From: Peltaster fructicola
Lineage: Eukaryota; Ascomycota; Dothideomycetes
Length of the DNA stretch: 64,000 nucleotides
Direction: 5' to 3'
Assembly (NCBI GenBank): GCA_001592805.2
Contig: CP051143.1
Span: 1,922,001-1,986,000, forward strand
Shown here: in pieces, positions 12,050-22,994 of the stretch
Layout of the letters: each line of letters begins with the position of its first letter
Position numbering within the stretch: the stretch's first letter is position 1
The notes under the pieces: generated by a model
The model's input: only the letters and a program-made list of their open reading frames with translations
What the model was told of the DNA's origin: nothing
Database searches by the model: none
Position numbers and translations under genes: made by a program

Positions 12050-13827
12050 TCACAGTGTGTGAATGATCTTGGGCATAAAGAGACCGGTCGGCTGTGCGCT
12101 CGGTATAGGAGGCAGAGGCGCGCCAGCCCATGTAAAGGGTGGCATGGACGATGGTGGCACACTCATAGGTGGATTTGACACTGTTGTGAAAGGGAACCGT
12201 GGCTGCCAAGGTTGACCAGGTTTGGGCGGTAGAGGCAGGCCTTCACCTGCAAATCGACGCTGCTGAGGAGGCTGTGACTGCGTCGGTTGCGCGTGTATGT
12301 ACTGGAGAAGTGCAGGCTGACCGTGACGAGGTGAAGGGGCCAAGATCGACGAAGATCGATAGTCAGAGGCTGTTGGCGGATACGCCAGTTTTGCAGTCTC
12401 TATTGACGGCATTGGGATGTCTTGTCGTCCATGGATCGGCTGTGAGTATGCATATGGTGCCGGTGGGAGAGGAAGCGGAACTGGATGCTGCTGCTGCTGC
12501 TGCTGCATCGGAACGCTTTGTGATGAGGCCTGTGCTGTTAGTTATTTAATCTTAGGAGAGGGTCTGTTGTCATACTCTCTTCATGACGACGCCATTTACA
12601 ATGATCTCCTGAGGAGGACCATTGCGATCGTCAATATTGATTCTGGTCACGATCTCTGATGGAGGTAGTGCAGGTGGTCGTGCTTCCTGCGCGCGCATCT
12701 GGCCACGGACTGCATCGAGTTTCGCACGAGCGACATTGCTTCGCTCAGCATTAATACGTGCCTGACCACGAGAGTAGAGATATCCGTGGTGCTGCTCCGA
12801 AGGATCTTCGGCTCGTAGATCGTCGGCGATAGCCGGGCGATGCACGATCTCAATGCTCGTATCACTCGCATCACCAGGGCCAGTACCCGGTGTCAGGTCA
12901 CGACGAAGAGCACTATGTCTTAGTCGAGGTGCATCATCGTCATCGAGTACGATAGTCTTAAGGACGATCTCCTCCAGACCATCGTCCTCGCCGTCTTCTT
13001 GCTCACCTCGCCATTCGATCAGCTTCTTCAGACAATCTGACTCGATTTCTCTACGTGCATATTGCCAACCAAAGGCTTTCAGCAACCGATCGTAGTCGGT
13101 GTAATTGTGTCTGATCCTTGCTATGACAGCAAGTTGCACACGGCGAGATAGGTCAATGTCAGCGGCAGTGCCTACACGGTCAGATCCATCAGCCCAGGCG
13201 TGGTGCACAATCTCGTGCAGGTCCTTGTCAGGAATTCTCGGGAACAGCTCCTTTATAGCTGCCGAGACCTTTTCGGGACTTTCCTTGGTTACCTCTGCTG
13301 TAGGGTGCAAGTTATGCCTTGCCATCAACTGTGCTATGAAGCTTTGTGATGAGCGCTGCTGCAGCTCCTGCTCGCTGATGAAGCGTCCGTTATAGATAAC
13401 ATATCTGAGTTGCGTACATGCTTGTTCGACGGCCTCGTTCCGAAAGTGATAGCCGATCCGTTGGATGTGGTGAGAGATCTTTCCTGGATCCATCACAGTC
13501 TTGTTGGCAGGTTTGGCCTAAGGGTCGGCTGTCAGTGTGTCAGTAGGAGATATCGAGAGCACCACATACGTTGACAATGTTGACAGGATAACCTTGCTGT
13601 CTTGAGATCTCTTTGCAGCATTCTGCCAAGTCAGGTGTGCCAAGAGGTAGGAAGACATATCCTGGTGGTGCAGCGGTGTACGAAACACGCGTTTCGAGTT
13701 TCTTCTTCTTGCCAAGCACAGTGGCTTGCTCTGTCTTATATGGCTTCTCTCGCCTCTTGGTGATGTCACGCAAATTGCTCTGAGCAAACTTGCTGCCAGT
13801 GGCGGTGCTGCCATGTCCGGAAGTCAT
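12050..13827 (-). CDS. DUF2293 domain protein with Pro/Gln-rich tail
   Basis: Three exons (13827-13570, 13517-12576, 12529-12050) with introns of 52 and 46 nt give 559 residues. The start is the ATG at 13827; a more upstream in-frame start would add seven residues. The DUF2293 domain is seen as SAAIKELFPRIPDKDLHEIV followed by HHAWADGSDRVG and RVQLAVIARIRHNYTDYDRL. The C-terminal exon begins after a short polyglutamine run (CTG repeat at about 12488-12505) and is Pro/Gln-rich. In this model it stops at 12050. A neighbouring frame continues with Pro-rich coding-like sequence to 11913 ending QQYWYGR, so the true C-terminus may lie there, through a frame break near 12070 or an unrecognised intron. 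Function unknown. Confidence 0.78.
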
Positions 13828-14383
13828 TTCGCTAGCTGTGAGAAACAATTACATGTAGAAGGGGATCAGAAAACCTTTCGACACCAAAGACGCCACGCTA
13901 TGCAGTAGAAGGACAAAGCAAAGTAGCCCTCAGGCAGATTGCGGTTGTAGAAGACGACCAGACCTGTGTACAAGGGACTCAGTGTTGGATGTGAGGTCGT
14001 AGGCTGTACAAGGAGCCTTTCGAGTGCACTGGCTAGTTAGCGGTTCTAATAAGTGCAAAACAAAGGCAGGCCGCAAGAGCACAAGAGTCAGTGATGGATC
14101 TGTCGACCTTCACTGATACTTCTCGTCGCAAGTGGTACGCGGAGACACGACCTACGTATCACGTTACACTCTTCATGGTGCGTTCCATGGAAGTGTGATG
14201 TGCGTGAGCAAGCGATGTTGTTGGTTGAAGGAGGGAGAAGCATTACGGCAACGCGACGGTGATGAGATCGAGCGCCCTCTTGGCAGTGCCAGCGGCATTG
14301 TTTCCGTTGCATGTCATACATGGTAGGAGCTTTTGAACTTTTGTACCGAGCTCTACGATTTGCGCCATACTTCATCACACGCA
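13828..14383. promoter_or_regulatory. Divergent spacer between DUF2293 gene and SAS10
   Basis: The two genes are transcribed away from each other from this 556-bp interval, so it should hold both promoters. A 3' splice-like sequence, TTTCTCACAG on the minus strand just upstream of 13827, suggests a leader intron in the DUF2293 gene. Confidence 0.45.
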
Positions 14384-16216
14384 ATGGCTAAGAAGAAGAG
14401 ATCGAGCAAGACGTCTACCGTCGAGACAGAGCCTGCAGCCTTGAATGTAGCCGACTCGCGAAAGCGCATGCGAACTTTTGAGGATGTAGCGGACTCGGAC
14501 GACGAATTCCATTTGAATCGAGACAAGATACTCCTGGAAGAAGAGCCTGCAGCCAAGCGAAGGCGGAAAACTCAGGAGGATGAAGCCTTCCTGGAGGAGT
14601 CGGAGGAGGAAGTTCTAGAGCGATCAAATGTTGCTTCCGAGGAAGAGTACAGCGATCTCTCAGAAGATGGACTCGATGCCCAGGATGAAGAAGAAGAGGA
14701 CGAGGAGGAAGAAGAAGAAGAAGAAGAAGGTTGGGGAGCCTCAAAGGGCGACACATACGGCACCGATGCCATCGAGACTGAGGAACAAGCTTTGGAGGAA
14801 GAGGCAGAAGCACGACGGCTGCAGAAGAAACAGCTACAAAGCATGAGCGCTGCAGATTATGGCTTCGACGAGGACGATTGGAAGGAATCTACAGTACCGG
14901 AGAAAGCTGCAGTGATTACTGAGACACTACCGGAGCCTGAAGTACCAGTAGATGCATCGCCAGCAGAGCGTCTGAAGGTCTTGAAATCGAGATACCCAGA
15001 ATTCGAGCCATTGAGCAAGGAGCTGCTTTTGATCGACGCAGATGTCACGTCACTTGCAAAGACGCTGGCCAGTAGTACCTCTCCAATGCCAAAGACGAGG
15101 ACGAAGCATGATGCAGCCTCTGCTTATCTAGGAGCTCTGACGACGTATTTTGCGTTGCTGACCTCAAGTGCATCCCGGAAGTCTAGCAATACTGCTCTAT
15201 CGGCGAAAGAGCTGCGTGACCACGACATCATGACGCTACTCGTTGAGTGCAGGCAAACTTGGCAGAAGGCCAAGAGCTTGTCAGAGGATGCACCGATCGT
15301 GGACGAGCTGATGCTGGATGAGCTTGAAAATGAATCGATGGATGAGATGGGTGCTGACCAAGGATTGTCTGTCGAGCCAGAGCCAAAGATCAAGAAGAGC
15401 CGTAAGGCGCGACATGCAGAAGCAGTTGAAGCTGCTCGACAAACCAGGATAGCAGAGAACCTCAAGCGAACAGAGGCCGAGAATGCTGACCTTGACGCTC
15501 TTCTGGGTCCTGTAAAGAGGAACGCCGAACGAAAGTCTGCCGCGGAAGACTCGGATATCGGCGCAGAGACTGCTCTTACTGCAGCCCAGGCAGAAGAGAA
15601 AGCCAAGCGCAGGAAGAGCTTGAGATTCTATACCTCACAGATTGCACAGAAAGCGAACAAGCGTGGTGCCGCTGGCCGTACTGCTGGAGGTGATGATGAT
15701 ATACCGCACCGAGAACGACTCCGAGACAGACAAGCGCGATTGAATGCCGAAGCTGAGAAGCGTGGCAAGCGTGGCGAGGCTGGTGATGACCTTGGCGATG
15801 ACAGTGATGCTGGTGACGCTGAGCAGGCCAGACAGATCAGACAAGCCGTTGACGAGGACGATGAATATTACGACATGTTCGCCGCACGCACTGCGAAGAA
15901 GAAATTGGACAAGGTTGCATATGGTGAAGCACAGAAACGTGCACGAGAGCAAGGAGGTGTTGTCATCGAACAGGCGACCGTTGGCGCTGATGGCAAGAGG
16001 AAGATATCGTATGCAATCGAGAAGAACAAAGGTCTCACGCCTTTCAGGAAGAAGGATGTTCGAAATCCTAGAGTGAAGAAGAGGAAGAAGTTCGAAGAGA
16101 AGAGTAAAAAGCTAGCTACGATGAAAGCTACGTACAAGGGAGGCGAAGGTCGTGGAGGCTATGGTGGTGAACTCACCGGCATCAAGTCCAACCTGGTCAA
16201 GAGTACCAAGCTATAA
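14384..16216 (+). CDS. SAS10: SAS10/UTP3, U3 snoRNP small-subunit processome protein
   Basis: Nucleolar component of the small-subunit processome needed for 18S rRNA processing. It is a single exon of 610 residues starting at the ATG that gives MAKKKRSSK; the frame is open further upstream without a better start. Acidic tracts near residues 85-125 (GAA/GAG-rich DNA at about 14685-14730) are typical of the family. The central Sas10/Utp3 region contains TKHDAASAYLGALTTYFALL. The C-terminal Sas10 domain has ISYAIEKNKGLTPFRKKDVR, NPRVKKRKKFEEK and ATYKGGEGRGGYGGE, which is diagnostic. It shares its upstream spacer with the DUF2293 gene. Confidence 0.95.
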   Translation: MAKKKRSSKTSTVETEPAALNVADSRKRMRTFEDVADSDDEFHLNRDKILLEEEPAAKRRRKTQEDEAFLEESEEEVLERSNVASEEEYSDLSEDGLDAQDEEEEDEEEEEEEEEGWGASKGDTYGTDAIETEEQALEEEAEARRLQKKQLQSMSAADYGFDEDDWKESTVPEKAAVITETLPEPEVPVDASPAERLKVLKSRYPEFEPLSKELLLIDADVTSLAKTLASSTSPMPKTRTKHDAASAYLGALTTYFALLTSSASRKSSNTALSAKELRDHDIMTLLVECRQTWQKAKSLSEDAPIVDELMLDELENESMDEMGADQGLSVEPEPKIKKSRKARHAEAVEAARQTRIAENLKRTEAENADLDALLGPVKRNAERKSAAEDSDIGAETALTAAQAEEKAKRRKSLRFYTSQIAQKANKRGAAGRTAGGDDDIPHRERLRDRQARLNAEAEKRGKRGEAGDDLGDDSDAGDAEQARQIRQAVDEDDEYYDMFAARTAKKKLDKVAYGEAQKRAREQGGVVIEQATVGADGKRKISYAIEKNKGLTPFRKKDVRNPRVKKRKKFEEKSKKLATMKATYKGGEGRGGYGGELTGIKSNLVKSTKL

Positions 16217-16364
16217 TCGTGTATCAATGACTGAAGCTTGTCAATTCCTGAGCTATATCACAGGTATCCTCGTGTATGCGTTGCGCAAAAGACAGTGTAT
16301 TCATCTTGTACAGTCTATGTGTTCGTGGTGTACACTTTTATAGCTACATGCAGGTCATGATGCA

Positions 16365-17654
16365 CTACACAGATCCATCTACGGTCCGCATCATGGCAAA
16401 GTCCTCGCTCTCGTACAGCTTGATCATTGCGTCCCACGTCTCCCTGAAGTAGTGCGCAGCAAAGTGATCTGGACCGATCGCCCATAGCTTTTCGTGGATG
16501 ACATTGATCTGTCCTTCATCCTCGTTGGTCGTGAAAAGAGCATTCCACTTTCTCTCAAGATACTGAGCTGGGAAAGGTCCCTCGAGTCCGAACTCGTGGT
16601 TGAGAAAAGCTTGTTCAACACCACTCTGGTCGTAGTCCTCTCGGACATGCATCTCACGCATGAGACGAGCATGCATTGGAAGACTCGGCTTGAGGATCAT
16701 CAAGCCTGCGTTAAGTCCTCCCCATTGATGCTCTACAGCAGTGAAGACATACTGGCATGCCTCAAGATCCTCACCAAACTCCTCCTTGCATGTTTGTTCT
16801 TCTGCGACATCGAATAGCTCATCCAGATATGTCAAGGGGAAGGCGTCTGTGTCGAGATAGAATACGCGGCTGAAGTCGGTCTGCTTCCAGAAGTTGAGCT
16901 TAGAGAACATTTCTTTCCATCGTGGTTGAGCGTCGGTCATGTGTGTTGGTTGCCAGTCGATGAGCTCCAACACACGCACCATGGCGCCGGCAGCCATAAG
17001 ATAGTCCCGCTGGACTTGAGAGATATACGGTGCAACGAAGACGACCAATGGACGCGAGGACTTCGATCTGGGATCCCATAATAAGCGGTAGGCAAGCTGC
17101 TGTGTGGCTAGGAAATAGGGATCATGTAACGAGCTGTTCCTGGTTGACAAGAATGTAGCATATGTCTCATGACCTTCTCCCTTGTAGTTGTGCGGTCTAT
17201 AGCTCTTCAATTCTAGATCGAACTTTGGAAGCTGGTAGTCGTGTAAATCATCTTGAAAAAACCACCTATCTCCTCCGAAGTTGTCTGCGGTGCTGGTGGG
17301 GGCTAGGTCATGTCCTGTGGTCGCGGACGATGGGACGTCTAATTGCTCCTCAGCTTCTGCCGGTGATGGTGGAAGGAGATCAACCTTATCGTCGTTATCA
17401 GCCTGGCTCTCGCTCTGAATATGTTCTGCGGTCGTGGACGTTGGGATGTCAGACCCTGTCTTGGTTTCTGCCGGCGACGGTGGAAGAATGTCGATCACAT
17501 CGTCATGTCCTTGCAATTTGCCCTTCCAGTAATCAATGGCATGGGAGCCTAGTCGTTTGACGTCTGAGAAATGCTCGCGCGAGAAGAAGCCAACGATAAG
17601 AATGCCCGTAACAAGAAGGAAGAAGAAGACAAACTTGCGTTGGACGATCATCAT
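16365..17654 (-). CDS. Type II membrane GT8 family glycosyltransferase (glycogenin/GNT1-like)
   Basis: Predicted Golgi-type glycosyltransferase of 429 residues in one exon. The start is the double ATG at 17654 (MMIVQRK); the frame is open upstream but only with a TTG. Residues 8-24 form a single hydrophobic anchor after a short cytosolic tail. A linker of about 100 residues follows and contains two copies of a 38-residue unit beginning VIDILPPSPAE and VDLLPPSPAE. The catalytic part holds the metal-binding DTD in RVFYLDTDAFPLTYLDELFD and the family block WGGLNAGLMILKPS near the end. Sugar donor and acceptor cannot be told; fungal relatives are annotated as glucose or N-acetylglucosamine transferases. 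Confidence 0.88.
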   Translation of the reverse strand: MMIVQRKFVFFFLLVTGILIVGFFSREHFSDVKRLGSHAIDYWKGKLQGHDDVIDILPPSPAETKTGSDIPTSTTAEHIQSESQADNDDKVDLLPPSPAEAEEQLDVPSSATTGHDLAPTSTADNFGGDRWFFQDDLHDYQLPKFDLELKSYRPHNYKGEGHETYATFLSTRNSSLHDPYFLATQQLAYRLLWDPRSKSSRPLVVFVAPYISQVQRDYLMAAGAMVRVLELIDWQPTHMTDAQPRWKEMFSKLNFWKQTDFSRVFYLDTDAFPLTYLDELFDVAEEQTCKEEFGEDLEACQYVFTAVEHQWGGLNAGLMILKPSLPMHARLMREMHVREDYDQSGVEQAFLNHEFGLEGPFPAQYLERKWNALFTTNEDEGQINVIHEKLWAIGPDHFAAHYFRETWDAMIKLYESEDFAMMRTVDGSV

Positions 17655-18061
17655 AGCCGATGTCTGCTCCTGCGAATACAACAGCGAGACTGCTCCGAAG
17701 TGCGCATTGTCGGAGGCGATTGCGATCAGAGCAGCTATCTTGAAGAGAAGTAACAAATATGCGGATGCAAGCAAAGTAATGGTGTACCACGACTTTTGTC
17801 AGGGCGATCAAACCTCTCGAAAGCGCGTCAACCGCGAAGACATTGCGAAAACACCTTGCGTCGCATTCGGTCTTCCAGTTCACTTCTCTGCTTCGCGCAA
17901 ACATTAAGCTCACCATTGCACGGTCAATTACCCTATCTTGCACCGTCGCGCAGGGCGCAGAAAGAGATCGCAGGTACACGCTTCTACCACAAATTTAACC
18001 ACAGTTTGCAACAGGCACAGTCAGGGCAGCAGACCTACGGGTCTTGCCCAAGCTCTCGATC
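17655..18061. promoter_or_regulatory. Divergent spacer between GT8 gene and SNF5-family gene
   Basis: About 400 bp between two genes transcribed outwards, presumably containing both promoters and leaders. No specific element was identified. Confidence 0.4.
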
Positions 18062-20513
18062 ATGGCGACATCCAATGGCACCCGGATCAATGCGCCTCAA
18101 GCATTCGTCTCGAGCTTCGCGCCACGCATAAGAACCTATGTCAACTCGCTTCTCACTCCAGTGCAACCACAAACCGTCCTCCCTCAGATTCGCATGACCA
18201 AGCGCGGCACCACTGCGATCAACTACTCAGAAGAGTTTGACGACGATAGTATCGATGACTCAGACAATCCTCGCCGTCTCACCGGACTGCGTACGGCACA
18301 ACTCCGACGAGAGGCGGACATCAATGGTGAGAAGCCTGGGCAGAAAGAGCTGGGAAAAGAGATCACTTCACCGGTGGACATGCAAGGAATATGGCGTGAA
18401 TGGATGGGCAAGCCGAAGAGAGTCTTGACGGAACGACAGCTCAATGCACAGTCTGTGCTTCCGACCACACTGGTTCCGATCCGCATAGACGTGGATGTAG
18501 CAGCGTTTCAGCCGGATGCTCCTCTGCCACTTCCGCAACACTCCAAGGACTTCGGTATCGATGAGAATCTGCCTGCATATCGACGGCCAGAGGGTACTCC
18601 TCCGTATCGCCTCAAGGACACTTTCTTATGGAATCTTCACGAAGCCTTAATCACGCCTGATCAGTTTGCGCGAGTGTTTGTGGACGAGCTGGACTTTCCG
18701 CTGGCCAGGAAGCCGGCAATGGTGCTGGAAATATCACAACAGATACGGCAGCAGCTTGAGGAGCATGCAGTGGTCGCCTTACATCCGCTCTTCCAGCCTT
18801 CAGGGCCAGAGAAGCCTGCAGCGACTGCAGAGTCAGCTGTCCGGCCAGCAATAGCTTCACGAGAAATGTCCTCGACGCCGCTGCGAGTGGAGCCTACAGA
18901 GGATACACTCTTGCAGCCACCAAGAATGAACGGCCAGGCGACGTTAGACCATTCCACGCCCAACGGCATTTCAACACCTGCAATAGCTGTCACTGCACGG
19001 CCCATACAACCAGAAGCAGTCATCCCGTCTGTACACAACCCAGCGGATGCTCTGCGATGCATACTCACTCTTTCCATCAACCTTCAGAATCAGCTTTACA
19101 CAGATAAGTTCGAATGGTCTTTGTCACATCCTCCTGGCTTTGCAGAAGTCTTCGCCAAGCAGACCTGCGCAGATCTCGGCTTAAGTGGTGAGTGGGTTCC
19201 AGTAATGACACATGCAATCTACGAGTCGAGTATGCGTCTGAAAAAGGATATGGTAGACAACAATGGCAGTCTCGTGGGCGTTGTGGGAAGTGGCGTGAAT
19301 GGCTGGGGTGAGGTCGAGAACGAAGCTTGTGAATTCCATGGAACGGCAGAGTCAGCATTAGGGGTCGGTGCAGGCTGGCGCTTCGACGAAGATGGTCTTG
19401 GAGGCGACTGGGAGCCTAAGATCGAGTTCCTGTCAAAGGAAGAGATCGAGAAGCGCGAGGGCGACCGCGAACGACAAATCAGACGGCAACGAAGAGAGAC
19501 AGCACGATTCACGACAACAACGCAGCCCCACGCTAGCAGCTACAACGACTACTTCTCTGGTGGTCTTGGCTCACAAGCGAATGGTGGTGGCGAAGACGAG
19601 CGTATGGGCCGAGGAGAACGATCGAAGAAGAAGCGACGCTTCAGGAGTTTGTCACCCGTCGGACGTGAAACGCCAGAAGTTGCTGGTTTCGGCGGCACAT
19701 CTGGCACACTCACTGAAGGCGAGCGACAGTACTGGGTCTGCAAACACTGTCACGTCTGGGGTCCTGCTGTCTGGGGTGTGCGTGATGGGCCAGAAGGACC
19801 AAAGGTATCAAGGTCAAATTTTGCTAGGGACTTGCTGACTAGCTACAGACGCTTTGTAACAACTGTGGCCTGCTGTATGAGCGCAACAAGCGCCTGTCGC
19901 CGTGGACTAAGGAGCTCTTCAAGAACGAGAAGAACCAAGCGACTCGGTAAGTGATGCGCCGACGGGATAGATGGCATGCTGACAGCACCCCAGCGAAGCA
20001 TGGCAACAAGCATCTGTGCAACATCCTCAGCAACCACCTGTACTTCCTCGACCAACGCCGCAGACATTTCGTTCAGATGTCTCATCCTTCGCACCAGTCG
20101 AGCCGGCACCTATACATCACATCGCTCCCGCACCACGTCCGATAGTGCAGCAACACCAGCAGCACCAGGATATCAATCCAGCAAGTCATCTCTACACTGG
20201 TGCCAGTGCTGGTGGCCAAGGCCAGATATCAGCTTCGACCATGGCCGATATTGTCAACTATGCAGAGCCAGGGGAAGATCTCGACTGGACGAAGATCACA
20301 GAGCCACGAGAACGCAAGCGATTACAGAACATTATCAATGGCCGCAAGTATCGGGAGAGACGACTTGCAGCAGAAGGTCATGGTGGCAGTGGAGGCAATT
20401 ATCCAGGTGCTGCTGGTGTTGGTAGCTTCCTCAGTCAGGGGTATGGCCAGAGGCAGTCATTGCAGAATAAGCAAGCTGCTGCGGCACGATCTGTTGAGCC
20501 TGGTGCATCGTAA
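18062..20513 (+). CDS. SNF5: SNF5/SFH1-family chromatin remodelling subunit with C-terminal GATA-like zinc finger
   Basis: Core subunit of SWI/SNF- or RSC-type remodellers in the nucleus; sequence alone does not decide which complex. Exons 18062-19804, 19849-19946 and 19994-20513 with introns of 44 and 47 nt give 786 residues. The start is the ATG at 18062; an upstream in-frame start is TTG. The N-terminal APRIRTYVNSLLTP is typical of fungal members. Two SNF5 repeats are visible: VPIRIDVDVAAF to FVDELDFPLARKP (about 140-230) and RCILTLSINLQNQLYTDKFE to THAIYESSMRLKKDM (about 330-400). After a basic linker comes CKHC ... LCNNCGLLYERNKRLSP, a GATA-type finger assembled across the first intron. 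The last exon is Gln/Pro-rich with a basic ERKRLQNIINGRKYRERR segment. Confidence 0.93.
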
Positions 20514-20648
20514 AGGCATGTTCTATATTGCATTGTACAATAGCATGATAAGATCATGCCCATTGAGATGTCATTATTTGATTTATATGTCCTGCCAACC
20601 CGCTCGTGTCGCCGTTTACATGGCTATCGTGTCCGTCGAATATCCAAA

Positions 20649-21203
20649 TCACAAGTGTAACGCTGTGTCTGTAGTCTTTAATCTCTTCGATGCTTCATGT
20701 TCTCCGCCGTCTGCTAGTCGTCGCTTGCCACGATCAACAGCACTGTTCTCTGTTGTCTGCACACCTTGTCCAACAGGTCTCTGTGCAATCTTTGGTGTAA
20801 TGCCAATGTTGCCTATCACATTGCGGTCGCCGATAATGTGGATGCCACAATTGATGTTGAGGTGGACCTTGAGCGGTCGGCCTGGTGCAAGGACATTCTG
20901 ACTATCCACCTTGCTGTTCTGAGTGAACGCAGAGAGCAGCATAGCACTGATCCTAGTAGCATGAGCCATCGGTATGTCGTTGATTGGTATAAGATTATGG
21001 CTGCCTCGAACGACTTGATTGGCATTTATCGATAGTTGCACGTCAGGCGTACTGCCTTCGCAATCGGATTCGTAGTTGAAGTCATAGTCAGACTCGTTGT
21101 ACGGTGGTGGTGGTGGTGGCTGCTGCTCGTTGTTGTTAACTGCTTGTGGTGAGATGTAGTCTTTGCTTCCGTTCGTTATGGAAGGAGTGGTTGGAGTCGA
21201 CAT
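20649..21203 (-). CDS. Unrecognised Pro-rich protein
   Basis: Single exon of 184 residues from the ATG at 21203. I do not recognise the family. The N-terminal third is Ser/Thr/Asn-rich with a run of six prolines (QQPPPPPPYNESDYDF) and an acidic patch. The middle and C-terminal parts have two similar hydrophobic-polar stretches, VQLSINANQVVRGSHNLIP and LKVHLNINCGIHIIGDRN, which could be an internal repeat of a small beta-rich unit. A bipartite basic segment, GKRRLADGGEHEASKRLK, near the end resembles a nuclear localisation signal. It converges with the SNF5-family gene, 135 bp apart. Confidence 0.65.
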   Translation of the reverse strand: MSTPTTPSITNGSKDYISPQAVNNNEQQPPPPPPYNESDYDFNYESDCEGSTPDVQLSINANQVVRGSHNLIPINDIPMAHATRISAMLLSAFTQNSKVDSQNVLAPGRPLKVHLNINCGIHIIGDRNVIGNIGITPKIAQRPVGQGVQTTENSAVDRGKRRLADGGEHEASKRLKTTDTALHL

Positions 21204-22045
21204 CCTTGAGAAGATAGTAAGCTGCTACGTGATGCTCAAGGTGCAGAGTGAGGCTATATGACCCGATTAATGATGTGTTAATCGAGCTACGTCGTGCCTC
21301 GTGAGGCAATAGCTTGGATGAAATTGTGTTGAAGGAATGAAGACGAGGAGTTTAGAGAGAGGCCAGCGAGCAATATATGCAGCAGTAGAATATCACCTGT
21401 GCCGTCGACCTCGTCTGAAGTAGCATCCACTGCCAGACCCAAAATGTATGCACTTACCTCTTGATATTCTTCTATTTCGCTTCCTATTGTCGCAAAGCTA
21501 CTGCATCTCGCACCAATAGCGTCACTCTTCCCTCGCAGGGAACAACACTAGCATGTAGTATGACGGTTCTGATTGGTACGAGGCAATGTGAAGTTGAGAT
21601 AGTAGGGTGCCGTCTTGGTGGCCTTGCTATTGTCAAGGTGAAGTTTGAGGAGTGTGGGGTAAACGCGCAGGCTGGAAAGGAGGCTGGAGCAACATCCAGT
21701 ACCACGACTTGACTCAAATATCTCTTTGTTCATGCAGTGTCTTCGGGACAAGTTCACGACCATCGCGCCGTCCAGCTGTAATGTCTGGTGCGACCGTCGC
21801 AGCCACTAGCCAACGCTGGTGTGTCTCCCAGCCATTAGCCGATTCACAATCTTCTCCAGCGACGTCGACTCGTCGCCTTTGTGGCATCGTTCCTCGACGG
21901 TGCACTGAACTGCACCATCGGCGAGGAAGATGTTCTAGATGCATGGCGAGTGAGTACTGCTAGGCTTTCATAGTGTTTGGTCTCTCGATCGATGCAAGAT
22001 GCGATCAGCCCGGAGCTTCCTTCGGTGTGGCTCGCACAACGCATC
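21204..22045. other. 0.84 kb spacer upstream of the Pro-rich gene
   Basis: Both flanking genes run on the minus strand, so this holds the promoter of the Pro-rich gene and the 3' flank of PFD1. No further gene is supported. Confidence 0.4.
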
Positions 22046-22521
22046 TCAGCCTGCACGCTTGAATAGAGCCTCCATGTGCTCACGACTGTTCTTGAAGGTC
22101 GTCTCGAGGTAGTTGTGCTTCTTGTTAAGGTTCTCGATCTCGGCCTGGATCGCAAGACCTTCCTTGGCTTGTCGCTGCTTTACATCTTCAGTCGATGTAA
22201 GCACAAACCTGAGACAATGGTCAGCAGACAATATGTCGACAGCGGCTTCCCTAGGCATACATTTTGCCAACACCATCATATACGGGCGTCTCCTTTGGCA
22301 ACGCGCCAAGCTCATTGCTAGAGAGCTCAAGCATTCGCTTCTCGCGCTGCTTCGTAGCCAACTGTGACCTCACAATGCCGAGTTGTTGCTGAGAGAAGGC
22401 TGCCTTGGCCTCGATTTCCTGTAGGAGCTGGAGATCGACAAGAGTCAGCGCCAGCTTCGGGCCATTGACTACTTCCAGCCAGGCTCCTTACCTGTTGCAG
22501 CTTTTCGTTTGGGATCGCCAT
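22046..22521 (-). CDS. PFD1: Prefoldin subunit 1 (beta-type)
   Basis: Subunit of the cytosolic hexameric prefoldin chaperone that passes unfolded actin and tubulin to the CCT chaperonin. Three exons (22521-22492, 22427-22261, 22208-22046) with introns of 64 and 52 nt give 119 residues, the normal size. The first exon encodes only MAIPNEKLQQ, and the second begins LLQEIEAKAAFSQQQL. The protein is two coiled-coil helices around a short hairpin: ELGALPKETPVYDGVGKMF then VLTSTEDVKQRQAKE. All splice sites are canonical and phases agree. Confidence 0.93.
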
Positions 22522-22994
22522 GTTGCAAGCCCTTGTTCTTCTTGCCAGCGAATTCGATCAGATGATGGCTTGGAGGAGAAAGGTGGTGGAATAGCTGGTG
22601 CCTGTCGAAAGATTGGCTGCTGGATTTTGCTAGCGAATTGGCAAGTGCAAATGGCTGATCACATGAAATAACGCGGAGCCTCCACACTCCGGAGACGTCT
22701 AAGAATGGCAACGCTTGACGCCAGTAGCTATCAAGTGACGCAACGCCGTACCCTACCGTCGAAAAACCTGTGGAAGCCTGCTTCGAGCACTGAGGATATG
22801 TAGAGAAGGGCATAGCAAGTGTCTAGACAGTAAGCCTAGTCCTTCGTTACCTTGACCTTCGAGAAGCTGCGCTTCTAGCTCAACTACAGGAATAGATCCG
22901 AGCAAAGACAAACCAACAATACATTTGAGGCTGGACTTCAAATCGACCATCGTTTGATTCTCGCAATCCTTCCTGCACAGCGACCACCACAACA
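22522..22994. promoter_or_regulatory. Divergent spacer between PFD1 and ceramidase gene
   Basis: A 473-bp interval between outward-facing genes, expected to hold both promoters. No motif stands out. Confidence 0.4.

Noticed and set aside
14685-14730. GAA/GAG-rich run looking like a microsatellite
   Set aside because: It encodes the acidic tract expected in SAS10 and is explained by the protein.
17655-17774. Upstream extension of the GT8 gene with a second hydrophobic stretch
   Set aside because: Its first codon is TTG, and the double ATG at 17654 gives a classic short tail plus anchor.
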